Source: Pseudomonadota bacterium
GTDB lineage: Bacteria > Pseudomonadota > Alphaproteobacteria > Azospirillales > Azospirillaceae
Reading direction: 5' to 3'
Assembly: GCA_023423695.1 (NCBI GenBank)
Contig: JAFAFA010000008.1
Location: 1-64,000, forward strand
Length of the DNA stretch: 64,000 nucleotides
The position numbers and the translations under genes are program-made. Position 1 is the stretch's first letter. Every line of letters begins with the position of its first letter. The notes under the pieces were generated by a model. It was not told the DNA's origin, did no database searches, and was given only the letters and a program-made list of their open reading frames with translations. This document shows, one piece after another, positions 8,311 to 17,820 of this stretch.

Positions 8311-10029
8311 ATGGTGAACCGGCAGCGCTGCGCCGGGATCGCCAACCCCGGCGCGGAGCCTGCTGCCTTGACCAACTCCATCACCCTGTCCCAGTCGTCC
8401 GGCCCGAACATCTCCTGGCTGAACGGGGCGGCGCTGTACCAGATCTATCCGCTCAGCTTCCGCGACCGCGGCGGCGATGGTTGGGGCGACCTCGACGGTG
8501 TGATCGAGGGGCTGGACCATGTGGCGTCGCTGGGGGTGGACGGGGTGTGGATCAGCCCCTTCTACCCGTCGCCACGCACCGACTTCGGCTATGACGTCGC
8601 CGACCACCGGGCGGTCGATCCCCGCATGGGCAATCTCACCGTCTTCGACCGGTTGATCGAGCGCGCCCATGGGCTGGGGCTGAAGGTGCTGGTCGATCTG
8701 GTCTGCGGCCACACCTCCAACGCCCATCCCTGGTTCGTCGACAGCCGGCGGTCGCGTGATGGGGAAATGGCCGACTGGTATGTCTGGGCCGATGCCAAGC
8801 CCGACGGGACGGCACCCAACAACTGGCTGTCGGTGTTCGGCGGTGCGGCCTGGACCTGGGAACCGCGGCGGCGGCAATATTACCTGCACCATTTCTTGTC
8901 CAGCCAGCCGGCGCTGAATCTGCATCACCCCGCGGTGATGGACGCCCTGTGTGAGACGGCGGAATTCTGGATGGAGCGCGGCGTCGACGGCTTCCGCATC
9001 GATGCCGTCGATTTCTTCGCCCACGACCCGCAGCTTCGTTCCAACCCCGCCGCCCTCTGGCGCGAGCCGCAACCGCCGCTGAAGCCCTTCGCCCTCCAGC
9101 AGCATGTCTACGACATGATGCACCCCGCCATCGGCGGCATCCTTGCCCGCCTGCGCGAGACGGTGGAGCGCCATCCCGGACGCGTCCTGCTGGGCGAATT
9201 GTCGAGCCAGCCCGGCGCCGGCCAGCGCATCGCGGCCTACTGCTCGCCGCAGGGGCTTCACGCCGCCTACAGTCTGTCGCTGGCCAAGCAGCCCTTCAGC
9301 GCCAAGGGCTTCGCCCAGGCCCTGACCGCGGTTCCGCGGCCGGACTCGATCTGTTGGAGCCTGTCCAACCACGATGTGGAACGCGCCGCCAGCCGCTGGC
9401 TGCCGGCCGGCGCCGACCCGCAGTCCTTCAACGCCCTGCTGGCGATGCTGGCGGCCTCGCTGCCCGGCACCGTCTGCCTCTACCAGGGGGAGGAGCTGGG
9501 GCTGCCCAACGCGGTGCTGGAACAGCATCAGCTGCGCGATCCTTTCGGCATCACCTACTGGCCCGATTTCCAGGGGCGCGACGGCAGCCGCACCCCGATG
9601 CCCTGGCGCGGCGACGAGCCCAACGCCGCCTTCACCATCGGTGAGCCCTGGCTGCCCGTGCCGGACGCCCATCTGGAACTGGCGGTCGACAGGCAGGAAC
9701 GGACCGCCGGCAGCCGGCTGGCGGTGTGGCGGGCCGCGCTCTCCCTGCGCCGCGACCTGGAGGCGCTGCGCACCGGCGCGGTGGCGGCGGTGGAGGAGCA
9801 TGGCGACGTGCTGTCCTTCGAGCGTGTCTTTGGGGAGGAGCGTCTGCTCGCCGTCTTCAACATGGCCGACCGCCCGGCCGAATTCTCACTGCGCGGACGA
9901 GGCGAGCCGGAAGCCCTGCCGGTGCCGCGCGCGCCGGGTGCCCTGCCGCCGGAGCCGACGGCTGACGGCCGGACGCTGGTGATGCCGCCGCTGTCGGTCT
10001 TCCTGGGGCGCCTGCGCCTGCCGTCCTGA
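8311..10029 (+). CDS. GH13 alpha-glucosidase / alpha-amylase family protein
   Basis: This is a 572-residue GH13 enzyme with the conserved regions DLVCGHTSNAHPWF, GVDGFRIDAVDFF (Asp nucleophile), VLLGELSSQ (general acid Glu) and SLSNHDVERAASRW. The N-terminal ALYQIYPLSFRDRGGDGWGD motif is typical of alpha-glucosidases and oligo-1,6-glucosidases that hydrolyse alpha-glucosidic bonds in short oligosaccharides. There is no signal peptide, so it is cytosolic. The start at 8311 has GGGGGAAG five bases upstream; ATG 8293 lacks a site. A 27-base perfect palindrome follows the stop. It may feed glucose and maltose into the trehalose and maltokinase pathways encoded at 41-49.5 kb, though it lies far from them. 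Confidence 0.9.
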   Translation: MVNRQRCAGIANPGAEPAALTNSITLSQSSGPNISWLNGAALYQIYPLSFRDRGGDGWGDLDGVIEGLDHVASLGVDGVWISPFYPSPRTDFGYDVADHRAVDPRMGNLTVFDRLIERAHGLGLKVLVDLVCGHTSNAHPWFVDSRRSRDGEMADWYVWADAKPDGTAPNNWLSVFGGAAWTWEPRRRQYYLHHFLSSQPALNLHHPAVMDALCETAEFWMERGVDGFRIDAVDFFAHDPQLRSNPAALWREPQPPLKPFALQQHVYDMMHPAIGGILARLRETVERHPGRVLLGELSSQPGAGQRIAAYCSPQGLHAAYSLSLAKQPFSAKGFAQALTAVPRPDSICWSLSNHDVERAASRWLPAGADPQSFNALLAMLAASLPGTVCLYQGEELGLPNAVLEQHQLRDPFGITYWPDFQGRDGSRTPMPWRGDEPNAAFTIGEPWLPVPDAHLELAVDRQERTAGSRLAVWRAALSLRRDLEALRTGAVAAVEEHGDVLSFERVFGEERLLAVFNMADRPAEFSLRGRGEPEALPVPRAPGALPPEPTADGRTLVMPPLSVFLGRLRLPS

Positions 10030-10060
10030 TCCCGCGGTTTCGGCCCGGCCGCATACGCTG

Positions 10061-10087
10061 TTCGAGGGTGTCGCCGACACCCTCGAA
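10061..10087. terminator. 27-base palindrome after the alpha-glucosidase gene
   Basis: A 12-bp stem (TTCGAGGGTGTC / GACACCCTCGAA) closes on a GCC loop 31 bases after the stop codon. There is no U-run, so it could be a weak terminator, an mRNA 3' stabilising hairpin or an operator. Confidence 0.55.
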
Positions 10088-10228
10088 AGGCAGGCATGCA
10101 CATTTATGCGATGCAGGACGCCGCTTTGGATGATTTGTTACGCTCTCGCCTAAGTCGCTGTAATTCCCTGATTCGCCGCGGGTCATGGAAATTGTCAGCA
10201 ATAGCAATAATCTTGCGGAGTAGCGGGA

Positions 10229-11329
10229 GTGGAAAGAAGAGCGTTTCTCACCAAGGCCGGTGTCGGTGCCGTTTCGACCGTTGCCGCCTCGACCCTCGCG
10301 GCCCCGGCCATCGCGCAGACCCAGCCGACCATCCAGTGGCGTCTGGCGTCGAGCTTCCCGAAGAGCACCGACATCCTCCTCGGCACGTCCGAACTGATCG
10401 CCAAGCGCGTGTCGGAAGCGACCGACGGCAAGTTCCAGATCCGCGTGCATGCGGCCGGTGAGATCGTGCCCGGCCTGCAGGTGCTGGACGCCGTGCAGAA
10501 CGGCACCGTCCAGTGCGGCCACACCTGCGGCTACTATTACGTCGGCAAGGATCCGACCTTCGCCTTCGACACCGCGATCCCGTTCGGCCCGAACGCCCGC
10601 CAGCAGAACGCCTGGTACCAGTATGGCGGCGGCCAGGAGGTGATGCGCACCTTCTTCGCCAAGCACGGCATCGTGCAGTTCCCGGCCGGCAACACCGGCG
10701 CCCAGATGGGCGGCTGGTACCGCAAGGAAATCAAGTCGCTGTCCGACTTCAACGGCCTGAAGATCCGCATCGCCGGCATCACCGGCCAGATCATGGCCAA
10801 GCTGGGCGCCGCCCCGACCCAGATCGCCGGCAGCGACATCTACCCGGCGCTGGAAAAGGGCACCATCGACGCCGTCGAGTTCGTCGGTCCCTACGACGAC
10901 GAGAAGCTCGGCTTCGTCCAGGTCGCCAAGTACTACTATTATCCGGGCTGGTGGGAAGGCGGGCCGCAGGTCTCGCTCTACATCAACCAGAAGGAATGGG
11001 ATGCGCTGCCCAAGTCCTATCAGGCGATCCTGACCGCCGCCTGCGCCGAGGCGAACAGCGCGATGACCGCCCGTTACGACGCGGAGAACGCCAAGGCGCT
11101 GAAGCGTCTGGTCGCCAAGGGCGCCCTGCTGCGTCCCTATCCGCGCGACCTGATGGAGGCCGCCCACAAGATCGCCTTCGAGATGTACGACGACATCGCC
11201 AAGACCAATCCGGACTTCAAAGCGGTCTACGACAGCTGGAAGCCGTTCCTGGACGAGGTGCAGCTGTGGTTCCGCGTGGCGGAACTGCCCTACGACAATT
11301 TCGTGCAGTCGGCCGGCCGTTCGAAGTGA
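10229..11329 (+). CDS. TRAP transporter solute receptor, TakP-like (alpha-keto acid type)
   Basis: This 366-residue periplasmic DctP-family receptor begins with GTG 10229 (GCGGAG 8 bases upstream). The N-terminus ERRAFLTKAGVGAV followed by APAIAQ is a Tat-type export signal. Segments such as AAGEIVPGLQVLDAVQNGTV, GNTGAQMGGWYRKEI, GSDIYPALEKGTIDAVEFVG and KYYYYPGWWEGG agree closely with Rhodobacter TakP, which binds alpha-keto acids such as pyruvate and 2-oxobutyrate. No DctQ/DctM membrane subunits lie beside it, so it must share a permease encoded elsewhere or act as a chemoreceptor ligand-binding protein. It is followed by a strong terminator. Confidence 0.93.
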   Translation: MERRAFLTKAGVGAVSTVAASTLAAPAIAQTQPTIQWRLASSFPKSTDILLGTSELIAKRVSEATDGKFQIRVHAAGEIVPGLQVLDAVQNGTVQCGHTCGYYYVGKDPTFAFDTAIPFGPNARQQNAWYQYGGGQEVMRTFFAKHGIVQFPAGNTGAQMGGWYRKEIKSLSDFNGLKIRIAGITGQIMAKLGAAPTQIAGSDIYPALEKGTIDAVEFVGPYDDEKLGFVQVAKYYYYPGWWEGGPQVSLYINQKEWDALPKSYQAILTAACAEANSAMTARYDAENAKALKRLVAKGALLRPYPRDLMEAAHKIAFEMYDDIAKTNPDFKAVYDSWKPFLDEVQLWFRVAELPYDNFVQSAGRSK

Positions 11330-11355
11330 CGGTTCCGGAGGTCTGAAGGGATTGG

Positions 11356-11382
11356 GGGGCGGCCGGATCGGCCGCCCCTTTT
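11356..11382. terminator. Rho-independent terminator between takP-like gene and flgL
   Basis: A 10-bp stem GGGGCGGCCG / CGGCCGCCCC has a 3-base loop and is followed by TTTT. It lies between convergent genes and probably ends the TRAP receptor transcript. Confidence 0.85.
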
Positions 11383-11386
11383 CCGT

Positions 11387-13438
11387 TCAGGCGAGATAGT
11401 TCAGCAGCGACAGCTTCTGCGTCTGGCCGGCGACGGCATAGGTCGCCTGCTGCACGTTCATCGCGCTGCTCAGCCTTGCGGCGACCTCGTTCTGGTCGAT
11501 GCCCTCGATCTTGGCGATGCGCTCGGTCAGGGTTGCGACGGACTCGTTGTGCGAGTCCTTGATGGTCTCCAGCGTGGCGCCGTCGGACGCGACCTTGGCG
11601 TGGATGGACCGGATCTGGTCGGAGGCCTGGGTCAGCATCTCGCGCGCCTGGGTGCTGTATTCGGTCCATTTGCCGGGGTTCGCCGCCGCGGTGCGCACCA
11701 TTTGCATCGCCTTGATCAGCGTCTGGAACGCCTTGTCGTCGGCGCTGACGCCATAGGTGACGTTCAGGTTGTCGTCGATGGTCACCTGGGACTTGCGGTA
11801 CGCCTCGGCGTTCTTGCCCTTGGCTTGATACTCGGCGTCGTAGAAGGGCAGGTCGGGCGGATCGGCGTAGGGAACGTTGATCAGGCTGTCCTGCTCCGGC
11901 GGCAGGGTTCCGACCGTGATGGTGTTCTCCAACGATCCGTTCGTCACCTTGGCGGAGGTGGAGAACAGCGACGTGCGGTTGGGGTGGTTGGTGGGATCGG
12001 CGAAGCCCGTGCTGGTCAGCGCGATGCCGGGGCCGTTGCCCACCGCGTCGATGGTCACCGGCGGAGCAGGGTTCAGCGTGGCGAACTGCTGGCGCAGCTT
12101 GTCGGCGACCTGTCCGACATTGTTGACGCCGCCAGCGTAATCGGTGTCGCTGACGGTGTAGCGCACCGTGTAGGTCTGGTAGGGCGGCAGGTCGTGCGGC
12201 GCGGTCGGGTTCCTGGTGTAGTAGTTCTGGTTGTAGGGATCGTCCGGATCGCCGACCGCGACCGTGAATTCGAAGGTGTCGCCGATGTCGACCGCGGCGC
12301 CGTTCAGGGTGAAGCGGTCGATCTGCTGCAGGCCGGCGGTCGGCACTTGGGTGGTGGAGGGCTTGTCGACGCTGTTCTCCACCGTGGCGGAGTTCACCAC
12401 GCGCGCCGACAGGTCGAACTTCTGCCCCGGATCGTTGCCGACCAGCGTGATGATGCCGTTGGAGGTCGACACCGTCATCGGCAGCGGTGGGTTGGCCGCG
12501 TTGATCTGGGAGGTCAGGGCCTGGGCGACGAAGGTCAGCGACTTCGGATGGGCCGCCAGATTCTGATGGCTGAAGGTCTGGCCGTTGATGGTCACCTCGA
12601 AGTAATCGTTGGTGTTCACCACGGCGCCGTTCAGCGTGATCTTGCTGGTCTGCTTGGTCGCCAGCAGGTCGGTGACGGGTTCGGTGCCATAGCGCGAGCC
12701 GGCGAACAGGTAGCGGTCGCCGAAGCGCTGGTTCAGCAGCGCCTGGATGTCGCGCATGGCACCCTCGGCGCGGTCCTTCACCTGATCGGCTTGCGGGAAG
12801 GTGACGTTGAAGCTGCTGCTGGACGCCGCCTTCAGCGTGTCGAAGCTGAGGTTCAGCATGGCGCCCTCGCCGGGGCCGCCGGAGATGTTGAAGTTGTATC
12901 CCTTGCCGTCGTTGGGCGGGGTGGTGCCCAGGTTGATGGCGCGGGTGGTCTTGCCGCCGAGCCCGTCGGTCACCGTCACGTCGAAGGTGCCGTTGCCGCC
13001 CTGCTGCGAGGGCACGGCGGTGACCGTGTATTTGGCGCCCACCGTGAGCTTCGACTTGGCGGGATCGATCGCCACCCTCATCCCCTCGGGATTGGTGTTG
13101 ATCGGCGAGGTGACGCTGGCGGGGCCGGGCTGGAAGGGAAAGGTCGTGCTGGAGGTCCAGCTCGACACCATCGATTCCAGGGAGGTCAGCACCTTGTCCG
13201 TCGCCTGGATGCGCGGAGCCGCGGTGTTGATGCTCTGGATGTAGTTGTCCTTCTTCGCCATCTCCGCCCGCAGGTCCAGAAGCTTCTGCACTTCCGGCCC
13301 ATAGGCGTTGAGATCGACCGACTTCTTGCCTGTCGTCAGCTGTTCGGACAGCCGGTTGATGTCGTTCTGGCCGCCGGACAGGTTCCGGACAAGGCTCAGA
13401 TATTTCGAGTAGCTGCTGACTCCCGTTATCGAGCTCAT
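11387..13438 (-). CDS. flgL: Flagellar hook-filament junction protein FlgL (HAP3), enlarged
   Basis: This is a 683-residue protein. The N-terminal flagellin-like segment (SSYSKYLSLVRNLSGGQNDINRLSEQL, residues 9-36) and the C-terminal heptad region (SVATLTERIAKIEGIDQNEV, ending QKLSLLNYLA) form the coiled-coil core that joins hook to filament. It is about twice the usual FlgL length. The extra 400 residues in the middle include two copies of a beta-rich module (about 266-340 and 375-480: NDYFEVTINGQTF, and IGDTFEFTV) also present in FlgE here. It overlaps flgK by 4 bases (ATGA), so translation is coupled. It is the last gene of the flgE-flgK-flgL run. Confidence 0.9.
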   Translation of the reverse strand: MSSITGVSSYSKYLSLVRNLSGGQNDINRLSEQLTTGKKSVDLNAYGPEVQKLLDLRAEMAKKDNYIQSINTAAPRIQATDKVLTSLESMVSSWTSSTTFPFQPGPASVTSPINTNPEGMRVAIDPAKSKLTVGAKYTVTAVPSQQGGNGTFDVTVTDGLGGKTTRAINLGTTPPNDGKGYNFNISGGPGEGAMLNLSFDTLKAASSSSFNVTFPQADQVKDRAEGAMRDIQALLNQRFGDRYLFAGSRYGTEPVTDLLATKQTSKITLNGAVVNTNDYFEVTINGQTFSHQNLAAHPKSLTFVAQALTSQINAANPPLPMTVSTSNGIITLVGNDPGQKFDLSARVVNSATVENSVDKPSTTQVPTAGLQQIDRFTLNGAAVDIGDTFEFTVAVGDPDDPYNQNYYTRNPTAPHDLPPYQTYTVRYTVSDTDYAGGVNNVGQVADKLRQQFATLNPAPPVTIDAVGNGPGIALTSTGFADPTNHPNRTSLFSTSAKVTNGSLENTITVGTLPPEQDSLINVPYADPPDLPFYDAEYQAKGKNAEAYRKSQVTIDDNLNVTYGVSADDKAFQTLIKAMQMVRTAAANPGKWTEYSTQAREMLTQASDQIRSIHAKVASDGATLETIKDSHNESVATLTERIAKIEGIDQNEVAARLSSAMNVQQATYAVAGQTQKLSLLNYLA

Positions 13439-14844
13439 CGGACCACCGCCTCCAGCGCATCAAACATTGCATTGGCCACTTGCATGACGCGTGCCGAAGC
13501 TTGGTAGGAGGTCTGGAGCTGCTGCAGCTGGGCGATTTCCTCGTCGATGTTGACGCCGGTCTGGGACTGGTAGCGTTCGGACAGCAGCTGCATCGACGCC
13601 TTGTTGGACTCGCTGGCGGTGTTGGCGGACTTGGCCGCGGCCATCCAAGTGCCGGTGATGGCGCTGCCCATGGCGCTGTAGCTGGTGTCCTTCAACTGCA
13701 GGCCGTCGGCGCTGAAGTTGCGGCCGGACGCGTTGATGGCCGTGACCATGCCGTCGATGGCGGCCCGCTTGATCTTCGCGGTGTTGTCCACGAGTTTGGC
13801 GTTCACGGCGATGGTGAAACGGTCGTTCCCGGTGAAGAACTGGTTGATCTGCTCGCCATCGGCGGCCGGTGCGGATTCGTCGTAGGCGTCGGCGAAGCTG
13901 GTCGGCTCGCCCGGCCGGGTCGGGCCCGTGAAGGCCTTGGCGAATTCGTCCAACTGGGAGCGCAGCTTGCGGATGACCTCCGCCGCCGGGTCGCCGCTGG
14001 CCGGAACCGGCGGCTCGGACGTCGAGCCGTCCTTGCGCATCTGGATCAGCGAGCCAAGCTTGCCGGCGGTCAGGTGGTTGTTGATCGAGGTGACTTGATT
14101 GCCGACCTGTAGGTTGATGTTGCCGCCGTCATAGGAAAGATTTGCCGGCTGGGCATCGACCAGCGCCAGACCCGACGGGGTGAAGATCGCCAGACGGCCG
14201 TCCGGCCGCTCCACGGTGCGCACGGGCATGTAGGTGCTCAACTCGCGGATCAGGCCGTCGCGCTTGTCGGCGACGGCGTTGGCGGCCGAACCCTGGCCCA
14301 GCAGCGAAACCGTGTCGTTGTTGATCGTGTTGATCTGCTTCAGCAGGTCGTTGACCGTGTCGACCGACTTGGTGATGTCCGTCTTCATGTCGCGGTCGAG
14401 CTGCTCCACGCCTTCGGAGACGCGGCGGATCTCGCGCGAGAAATTGTCGGCGGCCTGGACCAGCTGGTACTGCGCGGTCTCGTCCTCCGGCGAGGTGGAG
14501 AGCGTCTTCACCGCCGCCTGGAACTTGTCGGCATAGTCGTTCAGCAGAGGCGTGCCGTTGGTCGTCCGCAGCAGGTCGCCCAGCTGCTGCATGTAGGTCG
14601 CCGTCGCCTGCGACCCGCCGTCGCGCGCGGTCAGGTCCATCACCTGCGCCATCAGGGCCTTGTCGACTTCCCGGCGATAGGTCGTGCTGATGACCTGGCC
14701 GCTGGCGTCCACCGACTGCTGGGCGGTGTGGCGCGTGCGGTTCGGATCGTTGGCCTGCGCGATGTTGTCCGAAACCAGCTTGACGCTGGACTGGACCGTG
14801 CGCAGCCCGGCCGTGGCGCTGTTCAAGGCTGCGAAGAGGGACAT
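13435..14844 (-). CDS. flgK: Flagellar hook-associated protein FlgK (HAP1)
   Basis: This is a 469-residue protein. The N-terminus SLFAALNSATAGLRTVQSSV and VSDNIAQANDPNRTRH carry the axial-protein signature, and the C-terminus EEIAQLQQLQTSYQASARVM and FDALEAVVR is the typical FlgK ending. It forms the first junction ring between the hook and the filament with FlgL. ATG 14844 has AAAGG upstream. The stop codon overlaps the flgL start. The 126 bases between it and flgE hold no promoter I recognise, so all three genes probably share the flgE promoter. Confidence 0.92.
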   Translation of the reverse strand: MSLFAALNSATAGLRTVQSSVKLVSDNIAQANDPNRTRHTAQQSVDASGQVISTTYRREVDKALMAQVMDLTARDGGSQATATYMQQLGDLLRTTNGTPLLNDYADKFQAAVKTLSTSPEDETAQYQLVQAADNFSREIRRVSEGVEQLDRDMKTDITKSVDTVNDLLKQINTINNDTVSLLGQGSAANAVADKRDGLIRELSTYMPVRTVERPDGRLAIFTPSGLALVDAQPANLSYDGGNINLQVGNQVTSINNHLTAGKLGSLIQMRKDGSTSEPPVPASGDPAAEVIRKLRSQLDEFAKAFTGPTRPGEPTSFADAYDESAPAADGEQINQFFTGNDRFTIAVNAKLVDNTAKIKRAAIDGMVTAINASGRNFSADGLQLKDTSYSAMGSAITGTWMAAAKSANTASESNKASMQLLSERYQSQTGVNIDEEIAQLQQLQTSYQASARVMQVANAMFDALEAVVR

Positions 14845-14970
14845 GGCAGGGGACCTTTCGCGGATCGGGAGGATCGGGGCGGTGCCGGAATGGCCGCCGC
14901 CCCCCTCTGGCGATCAGGGAAACGGGCGATGGGATGCACGTTCAGGAAATCAGGAGGTCAGGGCCGCGGC

Positions 14971-17592
14971 TTAGCGCTTCAGCCCCAGCACTTCCTGCAG
15001 CATTTCGTCGGAGGTGGTGACGATCTTCGCGTTGGCGGAATAGCTCCGCTGGGTGACGATCATCTTGGTGAACTCGTCGGCGATGTCGACGTTGGAGCTT
15101 TCCACGCTGTTCGCCACCACCGCACCGGCGCCGTTCGTCTCCGGATCGTTGAAGTTCGGCTTGCCGGCCTCCTCGCTCTCGACGAAGACGCCGCCGGATT
15201 CGCGCTGCAGAGCGTTCGGGTTGTTGAAGGTGATGATCGGCACCTTGGCGATCATCTTGGACCGGCCGTTGTCGTAGTTGACCATGACGGTGCCGTTGTC
15301 GCCGAAGACCACGTCCTTGAACTGACCGCGCGGTGCGCCGTTCTGGACAAGCTGGGTAACGTTGATCTCCTCGCCGGCATATTGGGTCAGGCCGCCGGGC
15401 TTCTGGTACTTGCCGAGGTTCAGCGTGACCTGCTGCGGGCCGAAGCCGTAATCGACCGTGAAGGTGACGGTGGCGTCGGCGCCGGCGGACTGGTTGGCGG
15501 AGCTGACCGCCGTGCCGGTGCCGACCAGGGCGGTGGAGATGTTGGTCAGCGTGCCGACCGTCTCCGGTGTCTTGCCGAAGGTCAGGCCGACATGGGCCGG
15601 CGTCTGGCCGGCGACCGCGCTCTGGTCCAGGGTGAACTGGGCGGGGGCGCCGTCAGTCACCGCGCCAGTTACACCGCCGGGGACGGTCAGCGAGTTTCCG
15701 CTCGCCGTGGCGCCGGGGATGACCGACCGGAAGTATTGCGTGACCTTGTCAGGCGTATTGTACATGCCGTAGTTGGCGTTGGTGATCGTCAGCGGATAAG
15801 TGATGCCGCCCGCTGTGACGCTGTAGGTGTCGCCGACGTCGACCGTCGCCCCGTCCAGCCGGATCGTGTTGGCGCCGGTGGGCGTGAACGAATTGGCGCC
15901 GCTCGGCGAGGTCGCGGTCTTGGCGGTGACGGTGATGACACCGCCCTGCGCGCTGGCGGTTACCGGCAACGCGGTGTTGGCGTTGATCTTGTTCGCCAGC
16001 GCCGCGGTGATGTCCTCCATCGTCATTTCTTCGCCGGTGGTGCTGTAGGTCACCGCCGTGCCGTTGATGCTGAGCGTGTATTGGGTGCCGATATCGCCCG
16101 GCGTGCCGGTCAGGGTCACCGTGCGGCTCTGGCGCACGCCAGCCACGCTGGCGACCGACGGCAGCGAGCTCATCGTGTTGACGGCTGGCGCGGAGTTTAG
16201 GGGCACGGAGGCGGTCGAATTGACGACGGCACCGGCAGTGTTCGCCTGGATCGACAGGATGTTGCCCGCGGCCGAGGCGGTGTAGGTGGAGCCGAACTGC
16301 TGATTGATCTTGCCGGCCAGCTGGGACACGACGTCGGTCACCGTCGAATAGCTCTGATAGGTCGCGGCGGTCACCGTGTAGCTGATCGGGGTGCCGTTCA
16401 CGTTGATGGTGAAGGAGTCGCCGACCTCGACCTGGGTCTGCGGGAACTGGTACTTGTCGATTTCGCCGGCGCTGCCGGTCGCCGCGGTCGAGGTTTGGGT
16501 AACGATGGTGTTGTTGGTGTTGGTGCCGGACTGCACGTCCGTATTCAATTTGAACGGCGTGCCGGCGTTGCGGGCGGTCACGCGGATCGTCTGGCCCGAC
16601 GAGGTGGCGAGCACCGATGCCGCCGGGGAGGCGGAGTTGATCTGGTTGGCCAGCGCACCGGCCAGACCCGAATAGGTGCGGATCGCCCCGATGTTGTCGG
16701 CCGTGATCTTCAGGCTGTAGTTGGTACCGTCCACCTTGACCGAGTAGACATCGCCGATGCGCAGGTTGTCCTGCCCATTGGTGTTGTTGCCGGAGATGGT
16801 GATGACGTTCACCTGCGCGACCGCCGTCTGGCCGGGGATGTTCTGGCCGAAGGACACGGTGGCGGGGTTGCCGGTGAAAGTGCCGTCGACCGGCTTGGTG
16901 TTGGAACCCGGCGCGTCCAGGACCATGCGCCAGCTGCTGTCCGCCTGCTGCCGCCATTTGAAGTTGACGGTGCGTGGGTTGCCCTGGCTGTCGAAGATCT
17001 GGATGCTGCTGTCGGGGACCTTTTCACCCGGCTTCGGCGTCGCCGGCAGGTTGGCGGAGAGGTCGATGGTGCTGGTCGCCACCGGTTTGTCGATCAGCGA
17101 GTTCACCTGGATCGGCGCCACCTGGTCCTTGTGCAGGACGCCCGTCACCGGATCGACCAGCCAGCCGTTCAGGGCGTAGCCGGCGCTGTTGACCAGATAG
17201 CGGCTCTTGTCCAGTTCGAAGTCGCCGGCGCGGGTGTAGAAGGCGGCCGATGACGACACCGTGCCCGTCTGCGTCTGCACCAGCGTGCTGGATCCCTGGG
17301 TCGCCACCTTGGTGACGCTGAAGAAGCCCTGGCCCTGGATGGCGATGTTGGTAGGGCTCTGCACCTGGGTCAGGCTGCCCTGGATGTTGTTCATGAAGAC
17401 CGGCTGCGCCGTGACCCCGCCCGGCTCGTGCAGGCGCTGGCTGGACTGCAGGACCATCGTCTCGAACGCTGAATCGACCCGCTTGTAGCCGATGGTCGAG
17501 CTGTTCGCGATGTTGTCCGAGATATGTCCGAGCGCCTTCGACTGGGCATTCAGGCCGAGAACGGCGGTTGTCATCGAACCGAAGATGCTCAT
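14971..17592 (-). CDS. flgE: Flagellar hook protein FlgE, enlarged with four internal repeats
   Basis: This is an 873-residue protein. Residues 1-40 (FGSMTTAVLGLNAQSKALGH and ISDNIANSSTIGYKR) and the C-terminus (VESSNVDIADEFTKMIVTQR, then SDEMLQEVLGLKR) are diagnostic for FlgE. A typical FlgE has 400-500 residues. The extra length is four related modules at about 278-348, 388-455, 497-558 and 584-645, each with G-D-x-Y/F-x-V-x-x-x-G-x-x-Y, a helix with V/I-x-x-x-L-x-x-x-I-N, and a closing I-x-V-T-A strand. They should project from the hook surface. GGAGA precedes the ATG, and a sigma-54 promoter lies upstream at 17641-17656. Confidence 0.93.
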   Translation of the reverse strand: MSIFGSMTTAVLGLNAQSKALGHISDNIANSSTIGYKRVDSAFETMVLQSSQRLHEPGGVTAQPVFMNNIQGSLTQVQSPTNIAIQGQGFFSVTKVATQGSSTLVQTQTGTVSSSAAFYTRAGDFELDKSRYLVNSAGYALNGWLVDPVTGVLHKDQVAPIQVNSLIDKPVATSTIDLSANLPATPKPGEKVPDSSIQIFDSQGNPRTVNFKWRQQADSSWRMVLDAPGSNTKPVDGTFTGNPATVSFGQNIPGQTAVAQVNVITISGNNTNGQDNLRIGDVYSVKVDGTNYSLKITADNIGAIRTYSGLAGALANQINSASPAASVLATSSGQTIRVTARNAGTPFKLNTDVQSGTNTNNTIVTQTSTAATGSAGEIDKYQFPQTQVEVGDSFTINVNGTPISYTVTAATYQSYSTVTDVVSQLAGKINQQFGSTYTASAAGNILSIQANTAGAVVNSTASVPLNSAPAVNTMSSLPSVASVAGVRQSRTVTLTGTPGDIGTQYTLSINGTAVTYSTTGEEMTMEDITAALANKINANTALPVTASAQGGVITVTAKTATSPSGANSFTPTGANTIRLDGATVDVGDTYSVTAGGITYPLTITNANYGMYNTPDKVTQYFRSVIPGATASGNSLTVPGGVTGAVTDGAPAQFTLDQSAVAGQTPAHVGLTFGKTPETVGTLTNISTALVGTGTAVSSANQSAGADATVTFTVDYGFGPQQVTLNLGKYQKPGGLTQYAGEEINVTQLVQNGAPRGQFKDVVFGDNGTVMVNYDNGRSKMIAKVPIITFNNPNALQRESGGVFVESEEAGKPNFNDPETNGAGAVVANSVESSNVDIADEFTKMIVTQRSYSANAKIVTTSDEMLQEVLGLKR

Positions 17593-17640
17593 GGCCGGGG
17601 TCTCCGAAAGAATAGGGCAAAGGTCTTCTGCGCCCTATCT

Positions 17641-17656
17641 AGCAAGCGGAGTGCCA
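17641..17656 (-). promoter_or_regulatory. Sigma-54 promoter of flgE-flgK-flgL
   Basis: Read on the minus strand the site is TGGCAC-TCCGC-TTGCT, matching the -24/-12 consensus TGGCAC-N5-TTGC. The predicted leader to the flgE ATG is about 40 bases. Sigma-54 control of hook genes fits alphaproteobacterial flagellar hierarchies driven by FlbD-type activators. Confidence 0.88.
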
Positions 17657-17820
17657 ACTGCGGCCATCCCGGCAACCTGTTGAATTCGCTTGTTTCTTCC
17701 CGTGATCGGTGCGGCGGTGCCGGAATTTGCCGGGAGGTGGGAAAGTTTCGCCTAGTGCCGGCGGGGCCGGGCGGGCAGAAAGCTCCCGCCGGAGTTGCCG
17801 CCCGTCGCTGTGGCCCGCTC

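Noticed and set aside
14845..14970. Separate promoter for flgK
   Set aside because: No -24/-12 or -35/-10 pair of acceptable quality was found; cotranscription from the flgE sigma-54 promoter explains the layout.
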